A stretch of 15,998 nucleotides of DNA from Alphaproteobacteria bacterium (GTDB lineage Bacteria; Pseudomonadota; Alphaproteobacteria; Sphingomonadales; Sphingomonadaceae): NCBI GenBank assembly GCA_018830415.1, contig JAHJSJ010000180.1:1-15998 (forward strand). Reading direction: 5' to 3'. The position numbers and the translations under genes were made by a program. Of this stretch, positions 1-6,140 are shown in pieces (the first letter of the stretch is position 1; the number at the start of each line of letters is the position of its first letter). The notes below the pieces were generated by a model. The model was not told where the DNA came from and made no database searches. It was given only the letters and a program-made list of their open reading frames with translations.

Positions 1-957
1 GATTTTCCATGCGCCCGGCGGCGCTTCATCTGGCGCACCGAGCCACAGCACCAGATCGGCCCGCGTCAATTCGCCGCGCGCACGGCCAATCCCGATCGCC
101 TCGATTTCGTCGGTGCTTGCCCCCTCCTCGACCACCCGTAGCCCGGCGGTATCGGCAAAGGTGAAGGCCGCTCCACCAAGCGCGACCGAGCGTTCGATCA
201 CGTCGCGGGTCGTCCCGGCAATCGGTGAGGTGATCGCCGCTTCGCTTTCGATCAGCGCGTTGAAGAGCGTGGATTTGCCCGCATTCGGCGGCCCGGCGAG
301 CACCACGCGGAACCCCTCCCCCAACCGTTCGGAGCGCGGGCGGGCGAGCCATTCGCCCAGTTCCTCCGCCAGCGCGCCAATGTTCCACGTGAAACATTCG
401 GGCAGCCCGGCGGCGTCTTCCTCATCGGAGAAATCGAGCACACCCTCAACCTCGGCGGACAGCACCAGCACCCGTGTCCGCCAATCCTCGACCTGCCGTG
501 ACAAAGCGCCCCCGGCGTTAGCGAGCGCGGCGGCGCGTTGTAGCTCGGTCTCGGCGGAGAGCAGATCGGCCAACCCTTCGGCCTCAGCCAGATCGATCCG
601 ACCATTGGCAAAGGCGCGGCGGGTGAACTCGCCCGGCTCGGCACGGCGAAGGCCGGGGAGCGCCGCCAGCGCCTCTTCCACCGCCGCAATCACCGCGCGC
701 CCGCCGTGGCAGTGCAGCTCGGCCAGATCCTCCCCCGTCGCGGTGTCCGGCCCCGGAAACCACAGCACCAGCGCCTGATCAATCGGCGCGCCCACGCCAT
801 CGCGCAGGCGTGCCAGCGAAGCACGGCGCGGCTGCGGCAGCCGCCCTGCCAGTGCCGTCAGCGCCGCGCCCGCCTGCGGCCCGGACACCCGCACCACGCC
901 GATGGCCGAAGGCGCAGCGCCGCTCGAAAGTGCAAAGATGGTGGAACCGGCGGTCAT
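1..957 (-). CDS. mnmE: tRNA modification GTPase MnmE (5' part; C-terminus beyond window)
   Basis: MnmE works with MnmG (GidA) to place the cmnm5 group on wobble uridine-34 of several tRNAs, using tetrahydrofolate-linked one-carbon units and GTP hydrolysis. The reading frame is open from the ATG at 957 to the left edge, giving 319 residues of the roughly 430 usual for alphaproteobacteria. Visible in order: an N-terminal folate-binding domain (about 1-115, with VVRVSGPQAG near 21-30), a helical domain, and the inserted G domain with P-loop GPPNAGKST (222-230), the G2 region TSPIAGTTRD (243-252) and G3 DTAGLR (269-274). The NKxD motif and the C-terminal CIGK cysteine lie outside the window. A parS site is embedded at codons 188-193. 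The upstream DUF6489-like gene ends 10 bp before this start, so the two are probably cotranscribed. In alphaproteobacteria mnmG, rsmG, parA and parB often follow; that continuation is inferred here. Confidence 0.97.
   Translation of the reverse strand, partial: MTAGSTIFALSSGAAPSAIGVVRVSGPQAGAALTALAGRLPQPRRASLARLRDGVGAPIDQALVLWFPGPDTATGEDLAELHCHGGRAVIAAVEEALAALPGLRRAEPGEFTRRAFANGRIDLAEAEGLADLLSAETELQRAAALANAGGALSRQVEDWRTRVLVLSAEVEGVLDFSDEEDAAGLPECFTWNIGALAEELGEWLARPRSERLGEGFRVVLAGPPNAGKSTLFNALIESEAAITSPIAGTTRDVIERSVALGGAAFTFADTAGLRVVEEGASTDEIEAIGIGRARGELTRADLVLWLGAPDEAPPGAWKI
381..396 (+). promoter_or_regulatory. parS: parS site 1 (ParB-binding centromere element), inside mnmE
   Basis: The 16-mer TGTTCCACGTGAAACA matches the bacterial parS consensus TGTTNCACGTGAAACA at every defined position. 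It is a 16-bp palindrome apart from one position (base 5). ParB binds here as a dimer, uses CTP to slide onto flanking DNA, and recruits ParA and SMC for origin segregation. The site sits in frame in mnmE (Cys-Phe-Thr-Trp-Asn), so it is read as both protein code and a centromere. An identical copy lies at 1865-1880. Confidence 0.93.
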
Positions 958-967
958 GCAGGGGGAA

Positions 968-1243
968 TTATTCGGAACCCTTAGGCCCATCACTCCCGCG
1001 ACCACCAGCGCCGCTTGCCGCCTTCATCCCGCTTTCGACAAAGCTCTGAAACATCTTCAACCCAACCTGCCCCATCGGTGCGAGCGCGGAAGCATATTCC
1101 TGTAATTGCGCAGGGTTTGACACCCCCTTCATCGCCTTGGTGATATTGTCGACATAGGCACTATTGGCCGCGCTGACATCGGGCAGGCCCAGGAAGCTGC
1201 GCGCTTCTTCGGGGGTGCATTCGATTTCGACATTGATCTTCAT
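968..1243 (-). CDS. Small conserved protein, DUF6489-like
   Basis: A 91-residue protein beginning MKINVEIECTPEEARSFLGL, which resembles the alphaproteobacterial DUF6489 family (recalled from memory, not searched). No catalytic motif, signal peptide or membrane segment is visible. The N-terminal 20 residues look like a short beta strand plus a 'TPEEAR.FLGLPDV' helix start; the middle is helical; the last 15 residues are a Gly/Ser-rich tail. An AGGAG ribosome-binding sequence lies about 10 bases before the ATG at 1243. Its stop is 10 bp before mnmE, suggesting cotranscription, but the function is unknown. Confidence 0.8.
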   Translation of the reverse strand: MKINVEIECTPEEARSFLGLPDVSAANSAYVDNITKAMKGVSNPAQLQEYASALAPMGQVGLKMFQSFVESGMKAASGAGGRGSDGPKGSE

Positions 1244-1349
1244 GGGGTCCCGTCTCCTGTCCCGCTCGCTCCTCCCTTATTTGGGCTTGGCAAGCGGGCA
1301 AGGCAATAGATAGGGTCGCTGCGCCGCATCAACCAGAGAGAGACCCGCA

Positions 1350-2048
1350 ATGACCCTGAATGCCAGCATCCCGACATTGGAAGGCGACGCCCAGTTCGGC
1401 GCCTATATCGCCCGGCCCCAGGGCACGGCCAAGGCGGCGATTATCGTCATTCAGGAGATTTTCGGGGTGAACCCCGGTATCCGCCAGAAATGCGACAAGC
1501 TGGCGGCAGAAGGCTATGTCGCGCTCGCCCCCGACCTGTTCTGGCGGCTGCAACCTGAAGTCTCGCTCGATCCCGATGTTGAGAGCGAGTTCAAGGCTGC
1601 GCTCGATCTGATGGGCAAGTTCAATCAGGACGCAGGGATCCGCGATATTCAGGCGGCAATTGATTATCTGCGCGGTAGCGAGGGCACCGCCAAGGTCGGC
1701 TGCGTTGGATACTGCCTTGGCGGGCGGCTCGCTTACATGACCGCCGCGCGCACCAATATCGACGCGAGCGTGGGCTATTACGGGGTCGGGATTGACGGGT
1801 TGCTGGATGAAAAGGAGGCGATTGCGAACCCGCTGCTGCTCCACATCCCCACCAATGACGGGTTTGTTCCACGTGAAACACAGGCCGCGATGCACGCCGG
1901 GCTGGACGATCACCCGCGCGTGACGCTGTTCGATTATGATGGCCTCGACCACGGATTCGCCACCGAACACGGCAAACGCCGCCACGAAGAGGCCGCGACC
2001 CTTGCTGACAACCGCACCGCAGCGTTCTTTGCAGAAGCTCTGGTATGA
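1350..2048 (+). CDS. Dienelactone hydrolase family protein
   Basis: A 232-residue alpha/beta hydrolase of the dienelactone hydrolase (carboxymethylenebutenolidase) family, probably cytosolic, since no signal peptide is seen. The Cys-Asp-His triad is complete: nucleophile Cys122 in GYCLGG, Asp170 in PTNDGFVP, and His201 in GLDHGF. Glu36 in the QEIFG motif matches the glutamate that contacts the nucleophile in characterised members. Length is normal for the family. No aromatic-degradation genes lie nearby, so the true substrate is unclear and a chloroaromatic role should not be assumed. A GAGAGAG purine run precedes the ATG. The stop overlaps the next gene in an ATGA arrangement, so the pair is translationally coupled. 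The gene faces the putative replication origin, unlike most neighbours. A parS site covers codons 173-177 (VPRET), three residues after the catalytic Asp. Confidence 0.93.
   Translation: MTLNASIPTLEGDAQFGAYIARPQGTAKAAIIVIQEIFGVNPGIRQKCDKLAAEGYVALAPDLFWRLQPEVSLDPDVESEFKAALDLMGKFNQDAGIRDIQAAIDYLRGSEGTAKVGCVGYCLGGRLAYMTAARTNIDASVGYYGVGIDGLLDEKEAIANPLLLHIPTNDGFVPRETQAAMHAGLDDHPRVTLFDYDGLDHGFATEHGKRRHEEAATLADNRTAAFFAEALV
1865..1880 (+). promoter_or_regulatory. parS: parS site 2 (ParB-binding centromere element), inside the hydrolase gene
   Basis: Same 16-mer and same strand as site 1, again matching TGTTNCACGTGAAACA fully. The two copies are 1484 bp apart and share no sequence outside the 16 bp, which argues for selection on the element rather than a duplicated segment. 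Here it encodes Val-Pro-Arg-Glu-Thr in the hydrolase. Confidence 0.93.
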
Positions 2049-2440
2049 GCCGCGATAACCTCGCCCGTTGGCACGCCTATATCGACGCCGGGAGCGATCC
2101 TGACGCGCTGTTGGCGCTGCTGGCCGATGATGCGGTGTTCCACTCGCCGGTGGTGCATACCCCGCAGGTGGGTAAGCCCGTGGTGATGGCCTATCTCGTC
2201 GCGGCCAGCCACGTGCTGGGGAACGCAAGTTTCCGCTATGTCCGCGAGCTGGTCGACGGGAACGAAATGATGCTCGAATTCGTCACCGAGTTGAACGGTG
2301 TCACGGTCAACGGGGTCGATATCATCTGCTGGAACGCGGACGGGATGATAAGCGATTTCAAGGTGATGGTGCGCCCCTTGAAAGCGATTAACGCGGTGTG
2401 GGAGATGATGGCCGCCCAGCTTGCCGCGGCGAAGAGTTAG
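2045..2440 (+). CDS. SnoaL-like / NTF2-fold protein
   Basis: A 131-residue protein with the helix-then-curved-sheet pattern of the NTF2/SnoaL superfamily: an N-terminal helix (NLARWHAYIDAG), the 'LLALLADDAVFHSPVV' segment near residues 20-40, and later strands including MMLEFVTELNGVTVNGVDII and the 'F' strand SDFKVMVRPL. Members bind small hydrophobic ligands or act as isomerases or hydrolases, but no substrate can be assigned. The start overlaps the hydrolase stop by 4 bp, so the two probably act on related compounds (inference). Its stop overlaps the stop of the leftward NTPase gene by 4 bp in a tail-to-tail arrangement. Confidence 0.87.
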   Translation: MSRDNLARWHAYIDAGSDPDALLALLADDAVFHSPVVHTPQVGKPVVMAYLVAASHVLGNASFRYVRELVDGNEMMLEFVTELNGVTVNGVDIICWNADGMISDFKVMVRPLKAINAVWEMMAAQLAAAKS

Positions 2441-2958
2441 AGCTGGGCCCGCAGAAATGCGAGCCGGTCAGAAACACTGGCAAGCGGCAAATCTTCGACG
2501 ACATACCCGTAATGTCGCCACGCAGCCGTAACCGCCCGGTCGCTCTCTGCCGCCTGATTCCAATCCTGCGTTCTTTCGGAATCCGGGCGATAAATCTCGC
2601 GCCAGGCCGGAGCCCTTAATACCGGGCCGTGATAGCGCACCATCCGGCAGACCCTATCAATGTCATCAGGCACCGCGAGGCCCGATACCTCCAGAAAGCC
2701 CACCACATCAGGAAAGCCCCGGTCGAATACCACCGGGGCCTGAACCTCCTGAAATCGCTCATATTCAGCAAGATGCGCGGCCAGCATCGCATCGGCAAAG
2801 CCGAGCGGGTCATTTGCCCGCAGCGCCATTCCGCCGGGTTGCTTGAGCAGTGCGCGGGCAACTTCAGGCGAAGTGGTTAAGCCCGCCCGCTCTGCTTCAT
2901 GAAGCAATGCGGTTTTCCCCGCGCCCGGCCCGCCCGTCAAAACCACGTGCCGAACCAT
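2437..2958 (-). CDS. AAA-type NTPase with P-loop (AAA_28/NadR-kinase-like)
   Basis: A 173-residue single-domain NTPase. The Walker A motif TGGPGAGKT is at residues 8-16 just after a first beta strand (VRHVVL). A likely Walker B/DR segment, VVFDRGFPDVVGF, lies in mid-protein. This layout fits the AAA_28 family, which includes kinase-like ATPases related to the NadR kinase domain; the substrate is unknown. I chose the ATG at 2958 because the P-loop should begin within the first ten residues. The frame stays open for 46 codons further, but those bases lie inside rho and read as low-complexity out-of-frame sequence. It starts 20 bp after the rho stop and may be cotranscribed with it. Confidence 0.85.
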   Translation of the reverse strand: MVRHVVLTGGPGAGKTALLHEAERAGLTTSPEVARALLKQPGGMALRANDPLGFADAMLAAHLAEYERFQEVQAPVVFDRGFPDVVGFLEVSGLAVPDDIDRVCRMVRYHGPVLRAPAWREIYRPDSERTQDWNQAAESDRAVTAAWRHYGYVVEDLPLASVSDRLAFLRAQL

Positions 2959-2978
2959 GGCCCGCCCCCGCCGCAGCG

Positions 2979-4244
2979 TTACTGGTTCATGGTGTCGAAG
3001 AAATCGTCGTTGGTCTTGGAATCCTTCATCTTGTCGAGCAGGAATTCCATCGCGTCGACAGTGCCCATCTGCATCAGGATGCGGCGCAGCACCCACATCT
3101 TGGACATCTTGTCCTTGTCCACCAGCAGTTCTTCCTTGCGGGTGCCGGATTTGCCCACATCCAGCGCCGGGAAGATGCGCTTGTCCGAAACCTTGCGGTC
3201 GAGCACGATTTCGCTGTTGCCGGTGCCCTTGAACTCTTCAAAGATCACTTCATCCATCCGGCTGCCGGTATCGATCAGCGCAGTGGCGATGATCGAGAGG
3301 CTGCCACCCTCCTCGATATTGCGTGCCGCGCCAAAGAACCGCTTGGGCCGTTGCAATGCGTTGGCATCCACGCCCCCGGTCAGCACCTTGCCCGATGATG
3401 GCACAACGGTGTTGTAAGCCCGGCCCAGGCGCGTGATCGAATCAAGCAGGATCACCACATCCTTCTTGTGTTCAACCAACCGCTTGGCCTTTTCGATCAC
3501 CATTTCAGCCACCTGCACATGGCGATTGGCAGGTTCATCGAAGGTCGAGGAGATCACCTCACCCTTCACGCTGCGCTGCATGTCGGTGACTTCTTCGGGC
3601 CGCTCATCGACCAGCAGGACGATCAGGAACACTTCGGGGTGGTTATCGGTAATCGCCTTGGCGATGTTCTGCAGCAGCACGGTTTTACCGGTGCGCGGCG
3701 GAGCGACGATCAGCGCGCGCTGCCCCTTGCCCTGCGGCGCGACAATGTCGATCACCCGCGCGCTCTTGTCCTTGACCGTGGGGTCAAGGCTGTCGAGCGT
3801 CAGTTTCTGTTCGGGGTAAAGCGGGGTGAGATTGTCGAAATTGGTGCGCAGGCGCACCGCATCGGGATCGTCGAAATTGACCTTGGCAAGGCTGGTGAGC
3901 GCAAAATAACGTTCACCGTCGCGCGGCGCGCGGATTTCGCCTTCGACGGTATCACCCGTCCGCAGACCCCATTTGCGCACCTGATTGGGCGAGACGTAGA
4001 TATCATCCGGCCCGGCGAGGTAATTCGCCTCGGGCGAGCGCAGGAAACCGAAACCGTCCTGCAGCACCTCGATCGTGCCGATGCCCATGATCTTGTCGTC
4101 ATATTCCTCATCCTCGGCCAGTTCGCGCAGGATGCTGAACAGCAGATCCTGGCGGCGCATGGTCGAGGCGCCTTCGACGCCCAGTTCTTCAGCCATCTGA
4201 ACCAGTTCGGCCGGGGTTTTACGCTTGAGGTCTTTGAGATGCAT
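2979..4244 (-). CDS. rho: Transcription termination factor Rho
   Basis: Rho is the hexameric RNA-dependent ATPase that terminates transcription at unstructured C-rich (rut) RNA. The 421 residues match the E. coli length of 419. In order: an N-terminal three-helix segment (1-45), the OB-fold RNA-binding domain with the RNP1-like GFGFLR (64-69), the ATPase core with Walker A APPRTGKT (181-188), Walker B DVVILLDS (262-269), the Q-loop GGVDANAL (290-297) and the R-loop region EGGSLSI (312-318). Nothing is missing. The weak GGA ribosome-binding sequence before the ATG at 4244, and the 210-bp leader with a strong hairpin upstream, leave room for the autoregulation known for rho genes, although no specific attenuator is demonstrated. 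Confidence 0.98.
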   Translation of the reverse strand: MHLKDLKRKTPAELVQMAEELGVEGASTMRRQDLLFSILRELAEDEEYDDKIMGIGTIEVLQDGFGFLRSPEANYLAGPDDIYVSPNQVRKWGLRTGDTVEGEIRAPRDGERYFALTSLAKVNFDDPDAVRLRTNFDNLTPLYPEQKLTLDSLDPTVKDKSARVIDIVAPQGKGQRALIVAPPRTGKTVLLQNIAKAITDNHPEVFLIVLLVDERPEEVTDMQRSVKGEVISSTFDEPANRHVQVAEMVIEKAKRLVEHKKDVVILLDSITRLGRAYNTVVPSSGKVLTGGVDANALQRPKRFFGAARNIEEGGSLSIIATALIDTGSRMDEVIFEEFKGTGNSEIVLDRKVSDKRIFPALDVGKSGTRKEELLVDKDKMSKMWVLRRILMQMGTVDAMEFLLDKMKDSKTNDDFFDTMNQ

Positions 4245-4454
4245 TGTGATTTTCCGAAAGCAGGAGTGGCCGGATGGTCAGTACCTCCGCAGGGCGAAGG
4301 CGTCTTGCTTGGTTGCCGGAAAGGCTGGCAAGACTGGGCTTGGAGAAAGCAGACCTGATGGAGCGGTAATGCCCCGATACCCGGTTGGGTGGTCACGAAA
4401 TAGGGGCGGCGGCGCGCAAGGTCAATCGCCGATTGCGCGCCTGCGCCGATAAGC
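4245..4454 (-). promoter_or_regulatory. rho 5' leader / hemJ-rho intergenic region
   Basis: This 210-bp non-coding interval separates the hemJ stop from the rho start. It should hold the 3' end of the hemE-hemJ message and the rho promoter and leader. It contains the 9-bp hairpin annotated at 4411-4441. On the rho-sense strand much of it is C-rich and G-poor near the middle, which would suit a rut-like element for autoregulation, but no promoter boxes are clear. A reading frame that crosses it continues into rho in the wrong frame and is not credible. Confidence 0.45.
4411..4441 (-). terminator. Hairpin after hemJ (possible terminator or attenuator)
   Basis: A perfect 9-bp inverted repeat, GGCGCGCAA (4411-4419) with TTGCGCGCC (4433-4441), surrounds a 13-base loop. 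An alternative inner stem, CAATC/GATTG, overlaps it, so two folds are possible. It begins 13 bases past the hemJ stop on the hemJ sense strand. No uridine tract follows (the next bases are GCCGCCCCTATTT), so intrinsic termination is uncertain and it may mainly protect the RNA 3' end. Confidence 0.45.
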
Positions 4455-4898
4455 TCAGAACGGCTTGAGATATACCAGCATCGCGATCAGCACCAGCAGC
4501 AATCCGGGCACTTCACCGATCAGACGCAGGCGGGCTTCGGTCAGCGGGCGCTGCCCAAGCGCCATCATCTTGGTCTGCCCCACCAGCCAGCCGTGATAGC
4601 CAGTCAGCAGCAAGACCAACAGCAGCTTGGCGTGGAGCCACCCGAACGCGAAATGGCCGCCTGCATAGGCCATACTCAGTCCCAGCACCCAAACGATGAT
4701 CAGGCTGGGGGTGAGGATGATTTTGCGCAGCTTGCCCATCCGCATCGCCCACTTGGCCTCCCCTTCGGAACCGGGCGCGTGATCGAGCATGTAGATGCAC
4801 TGACGCGGCAGCATGAACAGCCCCGCCAGCCAGAACACCATGAAGATTACGTGTCCCGCCTTGAGGAACTGATAGATCGATTGCAGCAGGTCTTGCAT
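4455..4898 (-). CDS. hemJ: HemJ-type protoporphyrinogen IX oxidase
   Basis: HemJ oxidises protoporphyrinogen IX to protoporphyrin IX, the penultimate step of haem synthesis, in the inner membrane of bacteria that lack HemG or HemY. The 147 residues contain about four membrane segments. Family landmarks are an N-terminal KAGHVIFMVFWLAGLFMLPR region with the conserved His16 and the LPR arginine, MGKLRKIILTPS in the middle, GWLHAKLLL, and the hallmark C-terminus GEVPGLLLVLIAMLVYLKPF. The start lies 2 bases after the hemE stop, so the pair forms one transcription unit for late porphyrin synthesis. Confidence in the family is high; the oxidase activity rests on family knowledge. Confidence 0.93.
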   Translation of the reverse strand: MQDLLQSIYQFLKAGHVIFMVFWLAGLFMLPRQCIYMLDHAPGSEGEAKWAMRMGKLRKIILTPSLIIVWVLGLSMAYAGGHFAFGWLHAKLLLVLLLTGYHGWLVGQTKMMALGQRPLTEARLRLIGEVPGLLLVLIAMLVYLKPF

Positions 4899-4900
4899 GG

Positions 4901-5929
4901 TCAGCTCCTCGCCGCGCCTCTCAGGGCCGCAAGCAATTGTTCGACGTGGGCAATCGGGGTGAATTGCCCGATCCCGTGGCCAAGATTGAAGATATGCGGG
5001 CGATCCTCGAACGCGGCGATAATCGCGCGCACGCGTTCGGGTAGCGCCGGGCCGCCCGCCTCAAGCAGGAGCGGATCGAAATTGCCCTGCACCGGCATTC
5101 CGGCAGGCAGGCAGACATGCGCCCAGGCCGGATCGAGCGTTTCGTCCAAGCCCACCGCATCCACGCCGGTTTCGCGCGCATAGGCCGGCAATTTCGCGCC
5201 AGCGCCCTTGGGAAAACCGATCACCGGCGTATCAGGATGCGATTGCTTGAGCTGTGCGGTGATTGCGGCATTGGGCGCGATCACCCACTTTTCAAACTGA
5301 TCGGGAGCAAGGCTACCTGCCCAACTATCGAACAGCTGCACCGCTTCGGCCCCAGCATCGATCTGGCCGCGCAGATAGGTGACTGACACTTCAACAATCG
5401 CATCGATGATCGCCTGCAGATGCGCCGGATCACGATAGGCGAGCAGCCGTGCGGCACCTTGATCCTTCGAACCTTCGCCAGCGATCATGTAGGTCGCCAC
5501 GGTCCACGGACTGCCCGCAAAGCCAAGCATGGTAACCTCCGGCCCGATCATCGCGCGGGTGCGGCGCACGGTTTCATACACTGGATCGAACCGCTCAAAC
5601 GCCGGAGTGAATGAGTCTAGCCCCGCTTCGAGCAGCGTCGGCGCCAAATGCGGCCCCTCGCCAGCGGCAAAAGTCAGCCCCTGCCCCATGGCGTGCGGCA
5701 CGATCAGGATATCGGAAAACAGGATTGCACCATCAAACCCGAACCGCCGGATCGGCTGCGCGGTGATCTCTGCCGCCGCTTCGCTGTCGTAAACCAGTTC
5801 GAGAAACCCGCCCTTTTCAGCCCGAAGCTCCCGATATTCAGGCAGATAGCGGCCAGCCTGACGCATCAGCCAGACGGGGGCAACGTCCTGACGGACACCT
5901 TTGAGCGTTTCGAGCAATGGACCAGGCAT
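4901..5929 (-). CDS. hemE: Uroporphyrinogen decarboxylase
   Basis: HemE removes four acetate carboxyls from uroporphyrinogen III to give coproporphyrinogen III in the cytosol. The 342 residues are full length. The PxWxMRQAGR signature is at residues 18-27, the catalytic Asp is Asp73 in ILFSDIL, and the C-terminal GHGIGQFTP loop is intact. An AAAGGA ribosome-binding sequence lies 6 bases before the ATG at 5929. The upstream side is the putative replication origin, an arrangement conserved in Caulobacter and Rickettsia, where origin-proximal transcription of hemE is known. The promoter probably lies within the A/T-rich tract, since TATAAA occurs on this strand at 5958-5963, but no convincing -35 box is seen. 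Confidence 0.98.
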   Translation of the reverse strand: MPGPLLETLKGVRQDVAPVWLMRQAGRYLPEYRELRAEKGGFLELVYDSEAAAEITAQPIRRFGFDGAILFSDILIVPHAMGQGLTFAAGEGPHLAPTLLEAGLDSFTPAFERFDPVYETVRRTRAMIGPEVTMLGFAGSPWTVATYMIAGEGSKDQGAARLLAYRDPAHLQAIIDAIVEVSVTYLRGQIDAGAEAVQLFDSWAGSLAPDQFEKWVIAPNAAITAQLKQSHPDTPVIGFPKGAGAKLPAYARETGVDAVGLDETLDPAWAHVCLPAGMPVQGNFDPLLLEAGGPALPERVRAIIAAFEDRPHIFNLGHGIGQFTPIAHVEQLLAALRGAARS

Positions 5930-5937
5930 AAGGTTCC

Positions 5938-5970
5938 TTTAAACAAAACAAATCAATTTATAAAAGGATT
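5938..5970. other. A/T-rich tract, candidate DNA-unwinding element
   Basis: Only 5 of these 33 bases are G or C, in a window whose coding DNA is around 60 percent GC or more. It is the most A/T-rich stretch I noticed in the window. It lies at the hemE end of the intergenic region, about 120 bp from the strongest DnaA-box-like sequence. It may equally serve as the hemE promoter, since the two roles can overlap at origins. Confidence 0.55.
5951..5963 (+). promoter_or_regulatory. Candidate IHF-binding site
   Basis: AATCAATTTATAA fits the IHF consensus WATCARNNNNTTR at all but one position (A in place of the second T of the TTR block). It falls inside the A/T-rich tract next to hemE. IHF bends DNA at several characterised bacterial origins, including that of Caulobacter. 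The position makes a role in opening the duplex plausible, but a single loose-consensus match is weak evidence by itself. Confidence 0.4.
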
Positions 5971-6089
5971 GATGGAGGTTGTTGGCCCTGTGGAAACCGG
6001 GAATTACCAGTCCTTTTGTGCTTACCCCCAGCAGGCATCAACCTAATCACCCCCTGCCGAATCCGCACAGATCGGACGTCAAGCAGCCT

Positions 6090-6098
6090 TTATCCCCA
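6090..6098 (+). promoter_or_regulatory. DnaA-box-like 9-mer
   Basis: TTATCCCCA differs from the standard DnaA box TTATCCACA at one base (C in place of A at position 7). It is the best match in the intergenic region. The next bases (CACTTGCC) do not extend it. Confidence 0.55.
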
Positions 6099-6110
6099 CA
6101 CTTGCCAGCC

Positions 6111-6140
6111 TGTCGACAAAACCTGCCAGATGTCGACAAA
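6111..6140. repeat. Two direct TGTCGACAAA repeats with 20-bp period (iteron-like)
   Basis: TGTCGACAAA occurs at 6111-6120 and again at 6131-6140, so the starts are exactly 20 bp apart, about two helical turns, placing both on the same DNA face. The reverse complement of the first nine bases, TTGTCGACA, matches the DnaA box TTATCCACA at 7 of 9 positions. The core TGTCGACA is also a perfect 8-bp palindrome. Both are preceded by GCCAG with slightly different spacing. These may be low-affinity DnaA sites or sites for another origin-binding protein. Confidence 0.5.

Noticed and set aside
1281..1314. Promoter before the hydrolase gene (TTGGCA with TAGATA)
   Set aside because: Spacing is 14 bp, too short for a sigma-70 promoter, and both boxes are imperfect.
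2944..2949. Additional CACGTG hexamers as parS candidates (also 2210-2215, 7816-7821, 11138-11143, 13152-13157)
   Set aside because: Only the central six bases match; none has the TGTTNC/GAAACA flanks needed for a ParB box.
4245..4396. Leader peptide frame beginning MTTQPGIGALPLHQ upstream of rho
   Set aside because: The frame runs into rho out of register for about 145 further codons without a stop, has no ribosome-binding sequence, and looks like a GC-rich shadow.
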